Source: DAOULT01 sp964646625 (GTDB lineage: Bacteria > Chloroflexota > Anaerolineae > CAZYHC01). Taken from it: a stretch of 64,000 nt of DNA. Below are positions 42,850-51,756 of the stretch, one piece after another. The notes beneath the pieces were generated by a model that saw nothing but the letters and a program-made list of their open reading frames with translations, was not told where the DNA came from and did no database searches. Position 1 is the stretch's first letter. Every line of letters starts with the position of its first letter. Position numbers and translations under genes: made by a program. The DNA is taken from assembly GCA_964646625.1 (NCBI GenBank), contig CAZYHC010000005.1, forward strand, positions 102,877 through 166,876. The letters are read 5' to 3'.

Positions 42850-44318
42850 AACAGAATTTCCAAGCCATCTTGGACGAATGTTGGCGGGATATCGAAGAAG
42901 GACGCGCTACCATCGAATCGTGTGTGGCCCGCTATCCCCAGCAGGCCGAAAAGCTCGAAGCTTTTCTGCGGCTGGCCGAACGGCTCAGGGCGATCCCTCA
43001 GCCAGAGCTTTCGGCCTCGGACATGGCCGCTATCGAGGCCCGGATGCTGCGTCTGGCCGAGGAGCTTCGCCAGAACCGCCAGGCCAGGCCCCAACCGGAG
43101 GCCAAGCTTCCCTTCTTCTCCCTTCTGACCAGGGCGGCAGCGCTGGCTCTGGCGATGGTCCTGGCTGTCGCCGTGTTGGGGGCCGGGCTGGTGTTCGCTT
43201 CAGCCCACAGCCTGCCGGGTAGCCCCCTCTACGGCGTTAAGCGCACTGTGGAGCAGGCTCAACTGGCCCTGACCCTCAACCAGGCCGAACGCAGTGTTTT
43301 CCACTTAACGCTTGCTAACAGAAGGTTGGGCGAGGTAATCACCCTATTCCAGACGCAGGGCGAGCTGGACGAACCCACTCTCCTGGCTATGCTCAAAGAA
43401 ACCGAGCTGGCCTTAGAGGAAGCGCAGAAAAGCCCCGAGGCCGTGGCCCTGTGGGCCGTGATCATTGACACCACCGAGCGCCAGCAGGTAGCCTTGCAGG
43501 AACTGCGATCCTCTCTTCCCGAAAATGACCGGCAACGAATAGACCTTGCGCTGGCAGCTTCGCAACGCCTTCAGGCCAGGGCCCGGCAGGCGGCGGGGAT
43601 AGAAGTAACGCTACAGACGACACCACTCCCCACCCCGAGCCGAACACCGACCCTGCCACCATCCACCCTCGCTCCGCCGACCATCGCGGGCACAGCCCCG
43701 TCCGAGCCGCAGCCCACCAGTCCCCCCACTGTCATTGCCATCGTACCTGCTCCAATGGTCACGGAGAAGCCCGTCCAGCCTCATCCAGAGCAGAGATACC
43801 CCGCGGCCGGACAACTGGCCCTCTCCTTCGGGGGTGAGTACACCGAAGTGCAAGACGTTCACGCCGCAAGCGTCAATCTGGGTCTCATCGCGCGGGCCGA
43901 TTCCGAGGACGAAGACCACGGCCAGAGTGCAGCCAGGCTCATCCAGGCTAAGAAGGCCGGTATCACGAGCTGGGCGGGGATAAAAAAGCTGGGAGGACAT
44001 CCGGCAGAGAAGGGTAAGAACCCGGGTTGGGTAATGTCTGGTGGAAAAGGCGGCCCGCCGGAGGATAAGGGCGGCCCGCCCAAAGACAAAGGCGGCCCGC
44101 CGGAGGATAAGGGCGGCCCACCCGAAGACAAGGGCGGCCCACCCAAAGACAAAGGCGGCCCACCCAAAGACAAGGGCGGCCCACCCGAAGACAAAGGCGG
44201 CCCACCCAAAGACAAAGGCGGCCCACCTGAGGATAAGGGCGGCCCACCCGAAGACAAAGGCGGCCCACCTGAAGACAAAAGCGACAAAGCAGGTGGTGGC
44301 GGCAAGAAGGACAAATAA
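42846..44318 (+). CDS. Membrane anti-sigma-like protein, DUF5667 domain, GGPPEDK tail
   Basis: A 490-residue protein coupled to the sigma gene. A cytosolic N-terminal part (about 1-90) with CWRDIEEGRATIESCVARYP, one transmembrane helix (about 95-118), then a DUF5667-type segment HSLPGSPLYGVKRTVEQAQL with a helical stretch to about 255. A Pro/Thr-rich linker (PTPSRTPTLPPSTLAPPT) leads to a C-terminal module LIQAKKAGITSWAGIKKLGG with VMSGGKGG and eleven GGPP(E/K)DK repeats. The N-terminal part would hold the sigma factor, and the outer part could sense the surface. The end module is shared with the secreted protein at 40911-42023. Confidence 0.8.
   Translation: MKQNFQAILDECWRDIEEGRATIESCVARYPQQAEKLEAFLRLAERLRAIPQPELSASDMAAIEARMLRLAEELRQNRQARPQPEAKLPFFSLLTRAAALALAMVLAVAVLGAGLVFASAHSLPGSPLYGVKRTVEQAQLALTLNQAERSVFHLTLANRRLGEVITLFQTQGELDEPTLLAMLKETELALEEAQKSPEAVALWAVIIDTTERQQVALQELRSSLPENDRQRIDLALAASQRLQARARQAAGIEVTLQTTPLPTPSRTPTLPPSTLAPPTIAGTAPSEPQPTSPPTVIAIVPAPMVTEKPVQPHPEQRYPAAGQLALSFGGEYTEVQDVHAASVNLGLIARADSEDEDHGQSAARLIQAKKAGITSWAGIKKLGGHPAEKGKNPGWVMSGGKGGPPEDKGGPPKDKGGPPEDKGGPPEDKGGPPKDKGGPPKDKGGPPEDKGGPPKDKGGPPEDKGGPPEDKGGPPEDKSDKAGGGGKKDK
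44050..44280 (+). repeat. 21-bp tandem repeats encoding GGPP(E/K)DK
   Basis: Eleven adjacent in-phase units at the 3' end of the anti-sigma-like gene. Coordinates approximate. Confidence 0.85.
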
Positions 44319-44355
44319 AAAAGCGAAAAGGACGTAACAGGCGAAGGGAGAGACG

Positions 44356-45681
44356 ATGCGAAATACACTCTATAAGCTGCTGGGCGCGGTGTTTCTGGTG
44401 TTGATGGCCTGGGCTTTGCCGGTCTACAGTGAGGGCCGAGGAGCAGCCCTCTTGATCCCCACGCCTGAGACGCTTGAGCCTGAGACGCCTGAGATGGAAG
44501 TAGAGCCCCGCCTTATGGAAGTGATGATGGCTACTCGGCTGGATGAGAACGAAGCTCCCCTGGAACCCACCGATGTCTTCAACGTCGATGATATTTTCTA
44601 CTGCTCGGCCCTGGTAACCGACATCCCCGCCGAGGAGTCGCTGACGGCCCGGTGGTATTTCGAGGATCAGCTCCTCGGCGAGCACACCATCTCCTTCCCA
44701 AAAGAGTTCTCCGGTTACGCTGCTTTCCACGCCGGTGCCGAGGCGGACTGGCCTGAAGGGGATTACCGGGTGGATATTTACATCGGCTCTGAGCAGGCGG
44801 GGAGCAAGACCTTCCAGGTAGGGCCGCTGACTGCGCCGGTGGAGATGGAGGAATATACCAACGACACCCTGGGATTTTCACTGTCCTATCCCCAGAGCTG
44901 GGCGATAGAAGAAAACGAAGGCCGGGTCATTTTTGCCAGTTCGGATTGGACGGAGAGCTTCACCGTGGTAGCCGGTCAGTTGGCGGAGAAAAATGCCGCC
45001 CAATTTGCCCTCGACCTCATCGTCCACCAAAAAGAGAGCTATCCCACTCTGGTCGTCATCTCGGCCGGCGATTCCACCCTGGGCGGACAGCCAGCCTACA
45101 GGGTGAATTACGCCTATTTCCTGGGAGAGGAGAGAGTGAACAGTTTCCTGGTGGTGGCTGTTCGCCAGGGAGTTTTCTTCCTGATCGATTCCACCAATCA
45201 AACTCTGGACGTGTTCAACGCCATGTGGCGGACGTTCGAGTTCCAGGTTGCAGAGGCGGCCCTGGTTCCTCCTGACGTGGACTTCAAAATCGTGAAACAG
45301 AGCGTAGTACCCATAGACAGGAATCCATGCGATGCCCTCCCGGAAATCCACGTCCGGGTACTGGATGCCGCAGGCAATCCCCTCGACAACATCCGGGTGG
45401 AAGCCTCTTATTACCCCGGCCAGCCTCCCATTGAGCTTAATTCGGGCTGGCAGGGCGCAGGTTACGATAAGGCCACCGGAGGCGGGGTGTGGACGGTCAA
45501 GGTTACCAGAGACGTGCCGCCCTTTGGGGAAACAATGTACACCAGCGAGGAGTCGCGCTTGCTGGACACCAGTTCGCCTGCCTGGGAAGACCTGGTCGCT
45601 GGGGGCTACTGTTCCGCAGATGGAACGTGCGTAGAGTGCGCCAACTACTCTTACGAAGTGGTCTTCCAGAAACAGCGATAA
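44356..45681 (+). CDS. Exported protein with a PsbP-like domain
   Basis: A 441-residue protein with signal-like start (MRNTLYKLLGAVFLVLMAWALP). An N-terminal beta-rich segment (about 60-155: FYCSALVTDIPAEESLTARW), a central PsbP-like segment (about 160-300: NDTLGFSLSYPQSWAIEEN, GGQPAYRVNYAYFLGEERVN) and a C-terminal segment with VRVLDAAGNPLDNIRVEAS, like a carboxypeptidase-regulatory/bacterial Ig fold, and cysteine pairs (YCSADGTCVEC). No enzyme activity is evident. It follows the anti-sigma-like gene by 37 bp, so the two are probably co-expressed and may belong to the same surface system. Confidence 0.7.
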   Translation: MRNTLYKLLGAVFLVLMAWALPVYSEGRGAALLIPTPETLEPETPEMEVEPRLMEVMMATRLDENEAPLEPTDVFNVDDIFYCSALVTDIPAEESLTARWYFEDQLLGEHTISFPKEFSGYAAFHAGAEADWPEGDYRVDIYIGSEQAGSKTFQVGPLTAPVEMEEYTNDTLGFSLSYPQSWAIEENEGRVIFASSDWTESFTVVAGQLAEKNAAQFALDLIVHQKESYPTLVVISAGDSTLGGQPAYRVNYAYFLGEERVNSFLVVAVRQGVFFLIDSTNQTLDVFNAMWRTFEFQVAEAALVPPDVDFKIVKQSVVPIDRNPCDALPEIHVRVLDAAGNPLDNIRVEASYYPGQPPIELNSGWQGAGYDKATGGGVWTVKVTRDVPPFGETMYTSEESRLLDTSSPAWEDLVAGGYCSADGTCVECANYSYEVVFQKQR

Positions 45682-45699
45682 TTTACTCGAGTTGTACCC

Positions 45700-47328
45700 C
45701 TAAAACGCCGCGACCAGCCCATCCTTACGGGGGTCACTACCGCCATACAGCACCCCCGTCTCCGCATCGCGCCGGATGATTTGTCCACTACCAAAACAGG
45801 CGCGGCTGGCCCCTGACACCGGCTTGATCGTATGCCCTAATTCAGCCAGCCGTGCCATCGTTTTAACTGGTATCCCCTCTTCTAATCCCAGCACGCTCGT
45901 CCCTTCACTACCTGTCATCAGACAAAAGCGCGGACGGTCAAGGGCTTCCTGGGGGTTGAGGTCATCGTCCACCATCGCGCTGATGACCTGAAAATGCCCC
46001 TGGGGTTGCATAAAGCCCCCCATTACCCCAAAGCTGGCCCATAAATGCCCATCTTTCAGGGCCAGGCCGGGGATGATGGTGTGATAGGGACGTTTGCCGG
46101 GGGCGAGGACGTTGGGATGGTCAGGATCGAGGCTAAAGTTTGCGCCCCGATTTTGCAAGAAGACCCCCGTTCCCTTCGCCACAATGCCCGATCCAAACCC
46201 CATGTACAGGCTGTTGATAAACGAGCAGGCATTGCCTTCACCATCCACGACACTCAGATAAACGGTATCCGAGCCGGGCAGAGGCAGGCCATAAGCGGGG
46301 GGCGGCATAGCGTGGTCCAATGAAACCAGGGCGCGGCGCTCGGCAGCATAATCCTTACTCAGCAAGGCGTCAAGCGGGGCGGGATTGGTAGCCATATCGG
46401 CAACGTATTGACGCGCATCAGCAAAAGCCAGGCGCATGGCTTCGACCATCAGGTGCAGGCGTTCCGGGGCATGCCAGGGCCTCTCTCCGAGCGGCCAGCC
46501 TTCCGCAATATTGAGCGCTTGTAAGGCCGCCAACCCCTGTCCATTGGGGGGGCACTCGTAGACCGTGACCCCACGATAATCTGTTTTAATCGGCTCATGC
46601 CAGGTTGAGCGGTGATTTTTCAAATCTTCGTGGGACATGACCCCACCCTGTTCCTGAAGCGTGCTGACAATGGCCTCGGCAATTGGGCCTGTGTAAAACG
46701 CCTCCGGGCCACCTTCGGCAATGGCCTGCAACGTGCGGGCCAGGCCGGGCAGGCGCACTACCTGTCCCACTCTGGGGGCAGAGCCGTCTGGCAGGTAGTC
46801 TTCGGTATGGGGACTGTCTTTGAGAAAAGCCTCGGCCTCGGGGTGACTCCATGCGGCCCCAAAAACTGGCGAAACGGGAAAGCCGTCACGCGCATAATGA
46901 ATGGCATCGACCAGCACCTCAGCCAGCGTCATGGTGCCGTGCCGAGCGAGTAGATCGTGCCAGCCCCTAACCGCCCCTGGCACTGTCACCGCCTCCGCAC
47001 TCCGTTCAGGGATTTGAGTCAAGCCCCTGGCGCGCAGATCCTCCACCTTGAGCGCCGCCGGCGCCCGTCCACTACCGTTCAGCGCGGTTATTTTCTGCGT
47101 TGCGGCCTCGTAGTACAATGCAAAACAATCGCCCCCAACGCCCGTAGAGGCTGGAGCGGTGACGTTCAACACGGCGGCAACCGCGATGGCCGCGTCAGCG
47201 GCATTACCGCCCAGGCGTAAAATGTTGAGTCCCGCCTGTGCTGCCAGGGGATTACTGGCCGCCACCATGCCGCGCCGGGCCACGACCATCGCCCGACGCG
47301 ATTTGAAGTCAAAGGACATGGGTTTCAT
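45700..47328 (-). CDS. ggt: Gamma-glutamyltransferase family protein
   Basis: A 542-residue Ntn-hydrolase of the GGT family. Seen: GGNAADAAIAVAAVLNVTAP near the N-terminus, STGVGGDCFALYY, ECPPNGQGLAALQALNI, and the small-subunit start SDTVYLSVVD, whose Thr is the expected self-processing nucleophile, then GNACSFINSLYMGFGSG and PYHTIIPGLAL. No signal peptide is visible, so it may be cytosolic, unlike many GGTs. AGGAG before the ATG. It could cleave gamma-glutamyl peptides or act like a cephalosporin-acylase relative. Confidence 0.88.
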   Translation of the reverse strand: MKPMSFDFKSRRAMVVARRGMVAASNPLAAQAGLNILRLGGNAADAAIAVAAVLNVTAPASTGVGGDCFALYYEAATQKITALNGSGRAPAALKVEDLRARGLTQIPERSAEAVTVPGAVRGWHDLLARHGTMTLAEVLVDAIHYARDGFPVSPVFGAAWSHPEAEAFLKDSPHTEDYLPDGSAPRVGQVVRLPGLARTLQAIAEGGPEAFYTGPIAEAIVSTLQEQGGVMSHEDLKNHRSTWHEPIKTDYRGVTVYECPPNGQGLAALQALNIAEGWPLGERPWHAPERLHLMVEAMRLAFADARQYVADMATNPAPLDALLSKDYAAERRALVSLDHAMPPPAYGLPLPGSDTVYLSVVDGEGNACSFINSLYMGFGSGIVAKGTGVFLQNRGANFSLDPDHPNVLAPGKRPYHTIIPGLALKDGHLWASFGVMGGFMQPQGHFQVISAMVDDDLNPQEALDRPRFCLMTGSEGTSVLGLEEGIPVKTMARLAELGHTIKPVSGASRACFGSGQIIRRDAETGVLYGGSDPRKDGLVAAF

Positions 47329-47383
47329 CGCAGGGTCTCCTGATTTTTTTGATGAAGTGCACCCTCTTTGAGATACTTTTGTT

Positions 47384-47412
47384 ATTATATCATCTCTCTT
47401 ACTTCACGGCAA
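47384..47412 (-). promoter_or_regulatory. Sigma-70-type promoter of the gamma-glutamyltransferase gene
   Basis: TTGCCG (47407-47412), 17-bp spacer, TATAAT (47384-47389) reading left, 56 nt before the ATG. Confidence 0.75.
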
Positions 47413-47691
47413 CCTTCAACGGCAAGGGGTGCGTCCAGATTTTAGGCAGGTCTCTTTTCGCCCGCTCCCAGTCCCCGTCTCGGGGACATATTGGATAGCG
47501 TCACGGTGTTTCACGATCACCGCCCCCGGGGACGGGGGCTGGAGCAGCTTGCTCCTCACCCACACAACCCCGTCGGCCCAAGGAGAGTTTCCGTTGGACA
47601 AAGCAGACAGGGCGTGATACAATTGAGGAACAGAAGCAGATCGATGTAGAACTCGAAGACACTCTATCACAGTCTAAGGAAGGTGATCAAG
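47413..47691. other. Intergenic region with short palindromes, no gene seen
   Basis: Holds small hairpins such as TCCCCG-TCT-CGGGGA (about 47468) and GGAGCA-GCT-TGCTCC (about 47541), and C-rich tracts. Open frames over it lack start signals and family likeness. Confidence 0.5.
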
Positions 47692-48492
47692 GTGAAGACA
47701 ATTAAGGTCTGGCTTGGTTGGTTGCCCCTATGGGTGGTTTGGGCGCTCAGCACCACCCTGGGGTGGTTGTTAGGATGGACCATGAGCGCGGGAGCCACCA
47801 TGGCATCTGCCATCTGGGACCCAGATGAAGTTGAAGCCTACCTACAATCTTCACCGTGGGACCGTCTGCTTGAGGCACTGTTGTTCGGAGCTATGCTCGG
47901 CCTCATCCTCGGTGCTGTCCTTGGCCTGCTCCAATGGCTTGTCTTACGCCGTCGCCCGAGAGACGTGCTGTTATTCATTGTGGCGACGGTTGTAGGGAGC
48001 GCCCTACTTTGCCATACCGCCCGGATCGGTCCTGCTGAGCTTGAAAGCAACATCGTGATTATGCTCAGGGCAGGAGCCGTTGGGGGAGCAATCGGCGGAG
48101 GGTTCAGTGGACTGGTTCAATGGATCATCTTGCGGCGCAGAATGAGCAGGGCAGACGGCTGGACTCTGCTGACCGCGGCGGCCTGGGCCGCAGGTTGGGC
48201 CATAGCCTGGGTGCCTCTGGGCCTTCCGTTTATAGACCAGCACTATATCCCCGGCCATATTTTCTTTCTTGCAGCTTCACTCGCGGGGGGCGCTGTTGCT
48301 GGACTGGGGCAATGGCTGCTCCTGCGGCATAATGTAAGACTGGCAGGCTGGTGGATTCCCGCCACGGCTGTGAGTTGGGGTATCGCCTATTTGCCTGTAT
48401 TTGGCGGCGTCTCGATGATCGCTCCTGGAGCAGTTGTGGGCGTCATCACAGCCACTACCCTTGTGTGGCTGCTATCGCCTGGCACCACGTAG
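47692..48492 (+). CDS. Polytopic membrane protein with glycine-zipper repeats
   Basis: A 266-residue hydrophobic protein with about eight helices in two related halves, each with a W-x-L-x-T/S-x-x-G-W-x-x-G helix followed by a GAxxGxxxGxxQWLVLRRR block (GAVLGLLQWLVLRRRP, GGFSGLVQWIILRRRM, GAVAGLGQWLLLRHNV). This internal repeat is seen in hypothetical proteins of Chloroflexota and cyanobacteria; no function is known. GTG start at 47692 with AAGGAAGG upstream; a GTG at 47683 is possible. It converges with the flavin reductase gene. Confidence 0.7.
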   Translation: MKTIKVWLGWLPLWVVWALSTTLGWLLGWTMSAGATMASAIWDPDEVEAYLQSSPWDRLLEALLFGAMLGLILGAVLGLLQWLVLRRRPRDVLLFIVATVVGSALLCHTARIGPAELESNIVIMLRAGAVGGAIGGGFSGLVQWIILRRRMSRADGWTLLTAAAWAAGWAIAWVPLGLPFIDQHYIPGHIFFLAASLAGGAVAGLGQWLLLRHNVRLAGWWIPATAVSWGIAYLPVFGGVSMIAPGAVVGVITATTLVWLLSPGTT

Positions 48493-48512
48493 CTCGCAGC
48501 TTGGATGGTTGG

Positions 48513-49136
48513 TCATGCTGGCTCCACAAAATCTGGCAGTGTCCGCCAGAGAAGTCGCACCTGTTTGATTTGACCAGTGGTCTCTTGCGGGCGGAGCGTA
48601 TCCAACACCATGACGTCATCCTCAATTACCTGGCTGACGATGGGATCGCTTTGAATTGCCTGGACCCGGGCAATAAATAGATCGTGACTGCCTGTTCTGA
48701 TCACGTCGGTGACCTTACATTCCAGGTTGATAGGACACTCCATAATGATGGGAGCTTTCACCGTTTTCGCCGGACCGGGCGTTAAGCCCGCGAGAGCAAA
48801 TTTGTCAATGGTCGGGTCTGCGCCGGTATATTGACCGGTTTTGCTCACGGCATCCCGTAAACCGGCGTGCGGGATATTCAGCACGTACTCACGCGTCTGG
48901 CTGATAAGGGCATGTGAATGGCGGGGAAAGTAGTTCTCGGAATAGTGCCCATGGCACAGACCGATGGCCACCATGAAAGGGAAACGAGAGACGACGGTCC
49001 AGGCCACAATGGGAGTAATATTAGCGCGGCCGGACGAGTCTGCACAACTGATCATCACGGCCACGCTCGGAACAAAGATCGGGTACTCATCGCTTGCCCC
49101 CTCCATGGGGACATCCTGTTTTTGATAGGCGATCAT
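48513..49136 (-). CDS. Flavin reductase-like protein (FMN-binding split barrel)
   Basis: A 207-residue member of the flavin reductase-like/FMN-binding split-barrel family. Seen: YPIFVPSVAVMISCADSSGRAN, NITPIVAWTVVSRFPFMVAIG, SHALISQTREYVLNIPH, and ECPINLECKVTDVIRTGSHD. It would bind FMN and may reduce flavin or act on a small substrate. AAAGGGGAG lies before the ATG. Last gene of the minus-strand run that begins at the LacI gene, 11 bp after the MBL-fold hydrolase gene. Confidence 0.85.
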   Translation of the reverse strand: MIAYQKQDVPMEGASDEYPIFVPSVAVMISCADSSGRANITPIVAWTVVSRFPFMVAIGLCHGHYSENYFPRHSHALISQTREYVLNIPHAGLRDAVSKTGQYTGADPTIDKFALAGLTPGPAKTVKAPIIMECPINLECKVTDVIRTGSHDLFIARVQAIQSDPIVSQVIEDDVMVLDTLRPQETTGQIKQVRLLWRTLPDFVEPA

Positions 49137-49147
49137 AACACTCCCCT

Positions 49148-49906
49148 TTATGGTGTGATCACAGGCGGCACAAAAATTGAGCGGGTGAGCTTTTCATGAA
49201 GGTGGCGCACAATGGCCTTCGCTTCACTCAACACGAACAGTCCATGACCGGGGCACAGGATCGTAAACTCCAGGGCTGCCAGCCTGGCGATGCTTTGGCG
49301 GTAAGCCGCTAGTTCGGAATCGAAGGTGTTCAGCAGAGGCAACAGCCCATGGGCAAAAACGGTATCGCCACAAAAGAGAGCCACCCCTTCCGGCAAATTC
49401 ACTTGATAGCAAAGCGAGTCGGCGCTGTGCCCAGGGGTTTCAAAAACCTGGAGGGCACAATCACCCAGCGTGAACTGGGTCCTATCAGCATAGACCTCAT
49501 TTACCGTAGGGGGAAGGAAGGTGTAGGTTGGCGGGTAAACCCCCTCCTGCCGGGCTACATCCAGGGCCAGCTGTTGGTCGGCCCCCGCCGTCACCCGTGC
49601 TGCCGTTAAGGGGCCGGCCCCAACCTTGAGGCCAAGTTCCTTTTGCAGGGCACAAGCTCCGCCAGCATGATCGGCGTGGCAGTGAGTTAACAATAGATGC
49701 GTGATCTGAGCCCCTGCGAATCTGAGCCTGGCGATATTAGCCTGCACCTTCTGCGGATGAATGCCCGCCCCGGCATCTATCAGAAATAGACTTTTCCCGG
49801 CATCAACGAGATAGACGTGGGAGTCGTGCTCCTCAGATAAGCCGATTTCACCGCTCCCGACCAGGTAAATATGATCGCTTATTCGGATTGCCTGAGTTAT
49901 TGTCAT
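49148..49906 (-). CDS. Metallo-beta-lactamase-fold hydrolase
   Basis: A 252-residue MBL-fold protein with the zinc motif LLTHCHADHAGG (H-x-H-x-D-H), a later ETPGHSADSLCY (His) and CGDTVF (Asp), and CPGHGLFV (His), so the dinuclear site is complete. Likely a hydrolase of a thioester, lactone or phosphoester; cytosolic. ATG at 49906 with GGAG upstream; a GTG at 49915, overlapping the previous stop, is possible. Translationally close to the Gfo/Idh/MocA gene. Confidence 0.85.
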   Translation of the reverse strand: MTITQAIRISDHIYLVGSGEIGLSEEHDSHVYLVDAGKSLFLIDAGAGIHPQKVQANIARLRFAGAQITHLLLTHCHADHAGGACALQKELGLKVGAGPLTAARVTAGADQQLALDVARQEGVYPPTYTFLPPTVNEVYADRTQFTLGDCALQVFETPGHSADSLCYQVNLPEGVALFCGDTVFAHGLLPLLNTFDSELAAYRQSIARLAALEFTILCPGHGLFVLSEAKAIVRHLHEKLTRSIFVPPVITP

Positions 49907-49914
49907 CGTCTCCA

Positions 49915-50895
49915 CTATTGTTTCAACACAGTCACAACCTGCTCACACAGTTCAACCACCGCCAGCCCGGCTGTGCCATCCACGGGGGGCGGGTTGCCCT
50001 CGGCCACCGCGCTGATCCAGGCCTGAACCGAGGCCAACATACTGTCCACATACCCAACTGGCGCAAAAATACCTGGCCTCCACGTATGGCGCACGTCCTC
50101 GTGGTAGTCAAACCATTCTACAGCCTGGGTGATGTTATCCACCACCAGACGCGCCCTTTCCGTGGCAATCTCGGTGCGCTCGATGGGCAATTGCCCCCAT
50201 TCGGGGCCTGCCAGGCTGACCAATAAATTGCCGACCGCGCCCCCCTCGAAAAGCAAGCCAATGGCAATGTCGGTCCACAATTGTCCGCCAACTGCACGTG
50301 TGGCCAGGGCGAAGAGCTGGCGCGGTTTCCCCACTAAAAAGCAAGCCAGATCGAGCAGGTGGGAACAGGCGTCGAAAACCAGGAAATCTTCCGGCAACCG
50401 CGCCCTGAGCTCTGCCGTTTGCGCCAGAGGCACATTCTGAGCCAGTACGGAGTTGATGTAATGAATACGCGAAGCGGAGGCCAGGTGGTTTTTGGCCCGG
50501 ACATACCCGGCCGCAAAGCGCCGGTTGTAGTTCACACCCAGGGGCAGGTGAGCCGCTTGCGCCACCGCCACCAATGCGCGGGCGCTGTTCGCGTCCCGTG
50601 AGAGCGGCTTCTCACACATCACCGGCAACCCGGCTTGCAGGCAGGTCTTCCCAATAGAAACGTGGGTCTCGGTGGGAGTGGCCACACTGACCACGTCCAA
50701 CCGTTCCCTTGCCAGCATGTGCTCCAGCGATTCGTAAGCAGTACCGCCCAGCTTTTCCGCCAGCGCCTCTGCCCGGGCCCGGTCCGGGTCACAAACCGCC
50801 GCCAGGGTCGAAGCCGCGTGCCTGGCATAGGCTTCAGCATGATACTGGCCTGCCCAGCCACAGCCCACCACAGCCGCGCGCAAAGTCTCCGCCAC
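49915..50895 (-). CDS. Gfo/Idh/MocA-family oxidoreductase
   Basis: A 326-residue NAD(P)-dependent sugar oxidoreductase. Rossmann start AAVVGCGWAGQYHAEAY, the CEKPLSRD motif with its catalytic Lys, and CSHLLDLACFL with the usual His. It would oxidise or reduce a hydroxyl on a sugar or inositol. GTG start. It follows the sugar permeases in the LacI-led cluster and is one of three such enzymes there. Confidence 0.88.
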   Translation of the reverse strand: MAETLRAAVVGCGWAGQYHAEAYARHAASTLAAVCDPDRARAEALAEKLGGTAYESLEHMLARERLDVVSVATPTETHVSIGKTCLQAGLPVMCEKPLSRDANSARALVAVAQAAHLPLGVNYNRRFAAGYVRAKNHLASASRIHYINSVLAQNVPLAQTAELRARLPEDFLVFDACSHLLDLACFLVGKPRQLFALATRAVGGQLWTDIAIGLLFEGGAVGNLLVSLAGPEWGQLPIERTEIATERARLVVDNITQAVEWFDYHEDVRHTWRPGIFAPVGYVDSMLASVQAWISAVAEGNPPPVDGTAGLAVVELCEQVVTVLKQ

Positions 50896-50902
50896 CTGTT
50901 TA

Positions 50903-51736
50903 TTATCCTTTCACCGCGCCCAGGGTTAAGCCCTGGACAATGTAGCGCTGCAAATAGATGAAAAGAACGATGACCGGGGCCGTCACCACCACCGAGCCGG
51001 CCATCAGGGACCCCCACAGCACCCGATATTCACCCAGGAACAGGCTGATACCGACGGGCAAAGTGCGCATTTCGGTGGTCCGCGTCAGGGTCAGAGCAAA
51101 CATGTACTCCTGCCAGGCCAGGATGAAGACAAACAGCGCCACCGTGACGATACCTGGAGCTGCCAGGGGCAGGACGATGCGCACCAGGGCTTGAAGCTGC
51201 CCGCACCCATCCATCTTGGCGGCCTCCTCCAGTTCGATGGGAACGGTGTCGAAATAAGCCTTGAGCATCCAGGTACTGAAGGGCAAAGCAAATGTGGCGT
51301 AGGTAATAATCAGGGATGGATAGGTGTTGACCAGTTTTAACTTCAGCATCAACACAAAAATGGGGATGATCAGCAGCACGGGGGGAAACATCTGGGAAAT
51401 CAGTAACCACAGCGAAAAAGCGGTCCTACCCCGAAACCGATAACGCGATAAGGCATAGCCGGCAAAAACGGTTACCGATACCCCGATCAACATGGTTAAA
51501 AACGCTACCACAACCGAGTTGGTAAAGTAGCGGGGAAATGGGGTATTGCGTAAAATCGTGACAAAGTTTTGCCAGGTTGGATTTTTCGGGATCCAGCGTG
51601 GGGTGGCGGTGAATATCTCCTCCGGGGGCTTGAAAGCCGTCGAAAGCATCCAGATAAAAGGAAATAGCAATATGACCACCACCACCATCAGCAGGAGCAT
51701 TACCACCGCCTGCTTAATCTTCCGGCGTCGAATCAT
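50903..51736 (-). CDS. ABC sugar permease (MalG-type)
   Basis: A 277-residue permease with six helices. Seen: PRWIPKNPTWQNFVTIL, the EAA loop VPIELEEAAKMDGCGQLQAL with PLAAPGIVTVALF, and a C-terminal QRYIVQGLTLGAVKG. GGAGG before the ATG. Partner of 51757-52692 in a carbohydrate importer without an ATPase gene of its own. Confidence 0.9.
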   Translation of the reverse strand: MIRRRKIKQAVVMLLLMVVVVILLFPFIWMLSTAFKPPEEIFTATPRWIPKNPTWQNFVTILRNTPFPRYFTNSVVVAFLTMLIGVSVTVFAGYALSRYRFRGRTAFSLWLLISQMFPPVLLIIPIFVLMLKLKLVNTYPSLIITYATFALPFSTWMLKAYFDTVPIELEEAAKMDGCGQLQALVRIVLPLAAPGIVTVALFVFILAWQEYMFALTLTRTTEMRTLPVGISLFLGEYRVLWGSLMAGSVVVTAPVIVLFIYLQRYIVQGLTLGAVKG

Positions 51737-51756
51737 GTAGCGATCCTCCGTACCTG

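Noticed and set aside
47413..47691. RNA gene in the GC-rich palindromic gap
   Set aside because: Only short unrelated hairpins, no tRNA-like cloverleaf or known RNA motif.
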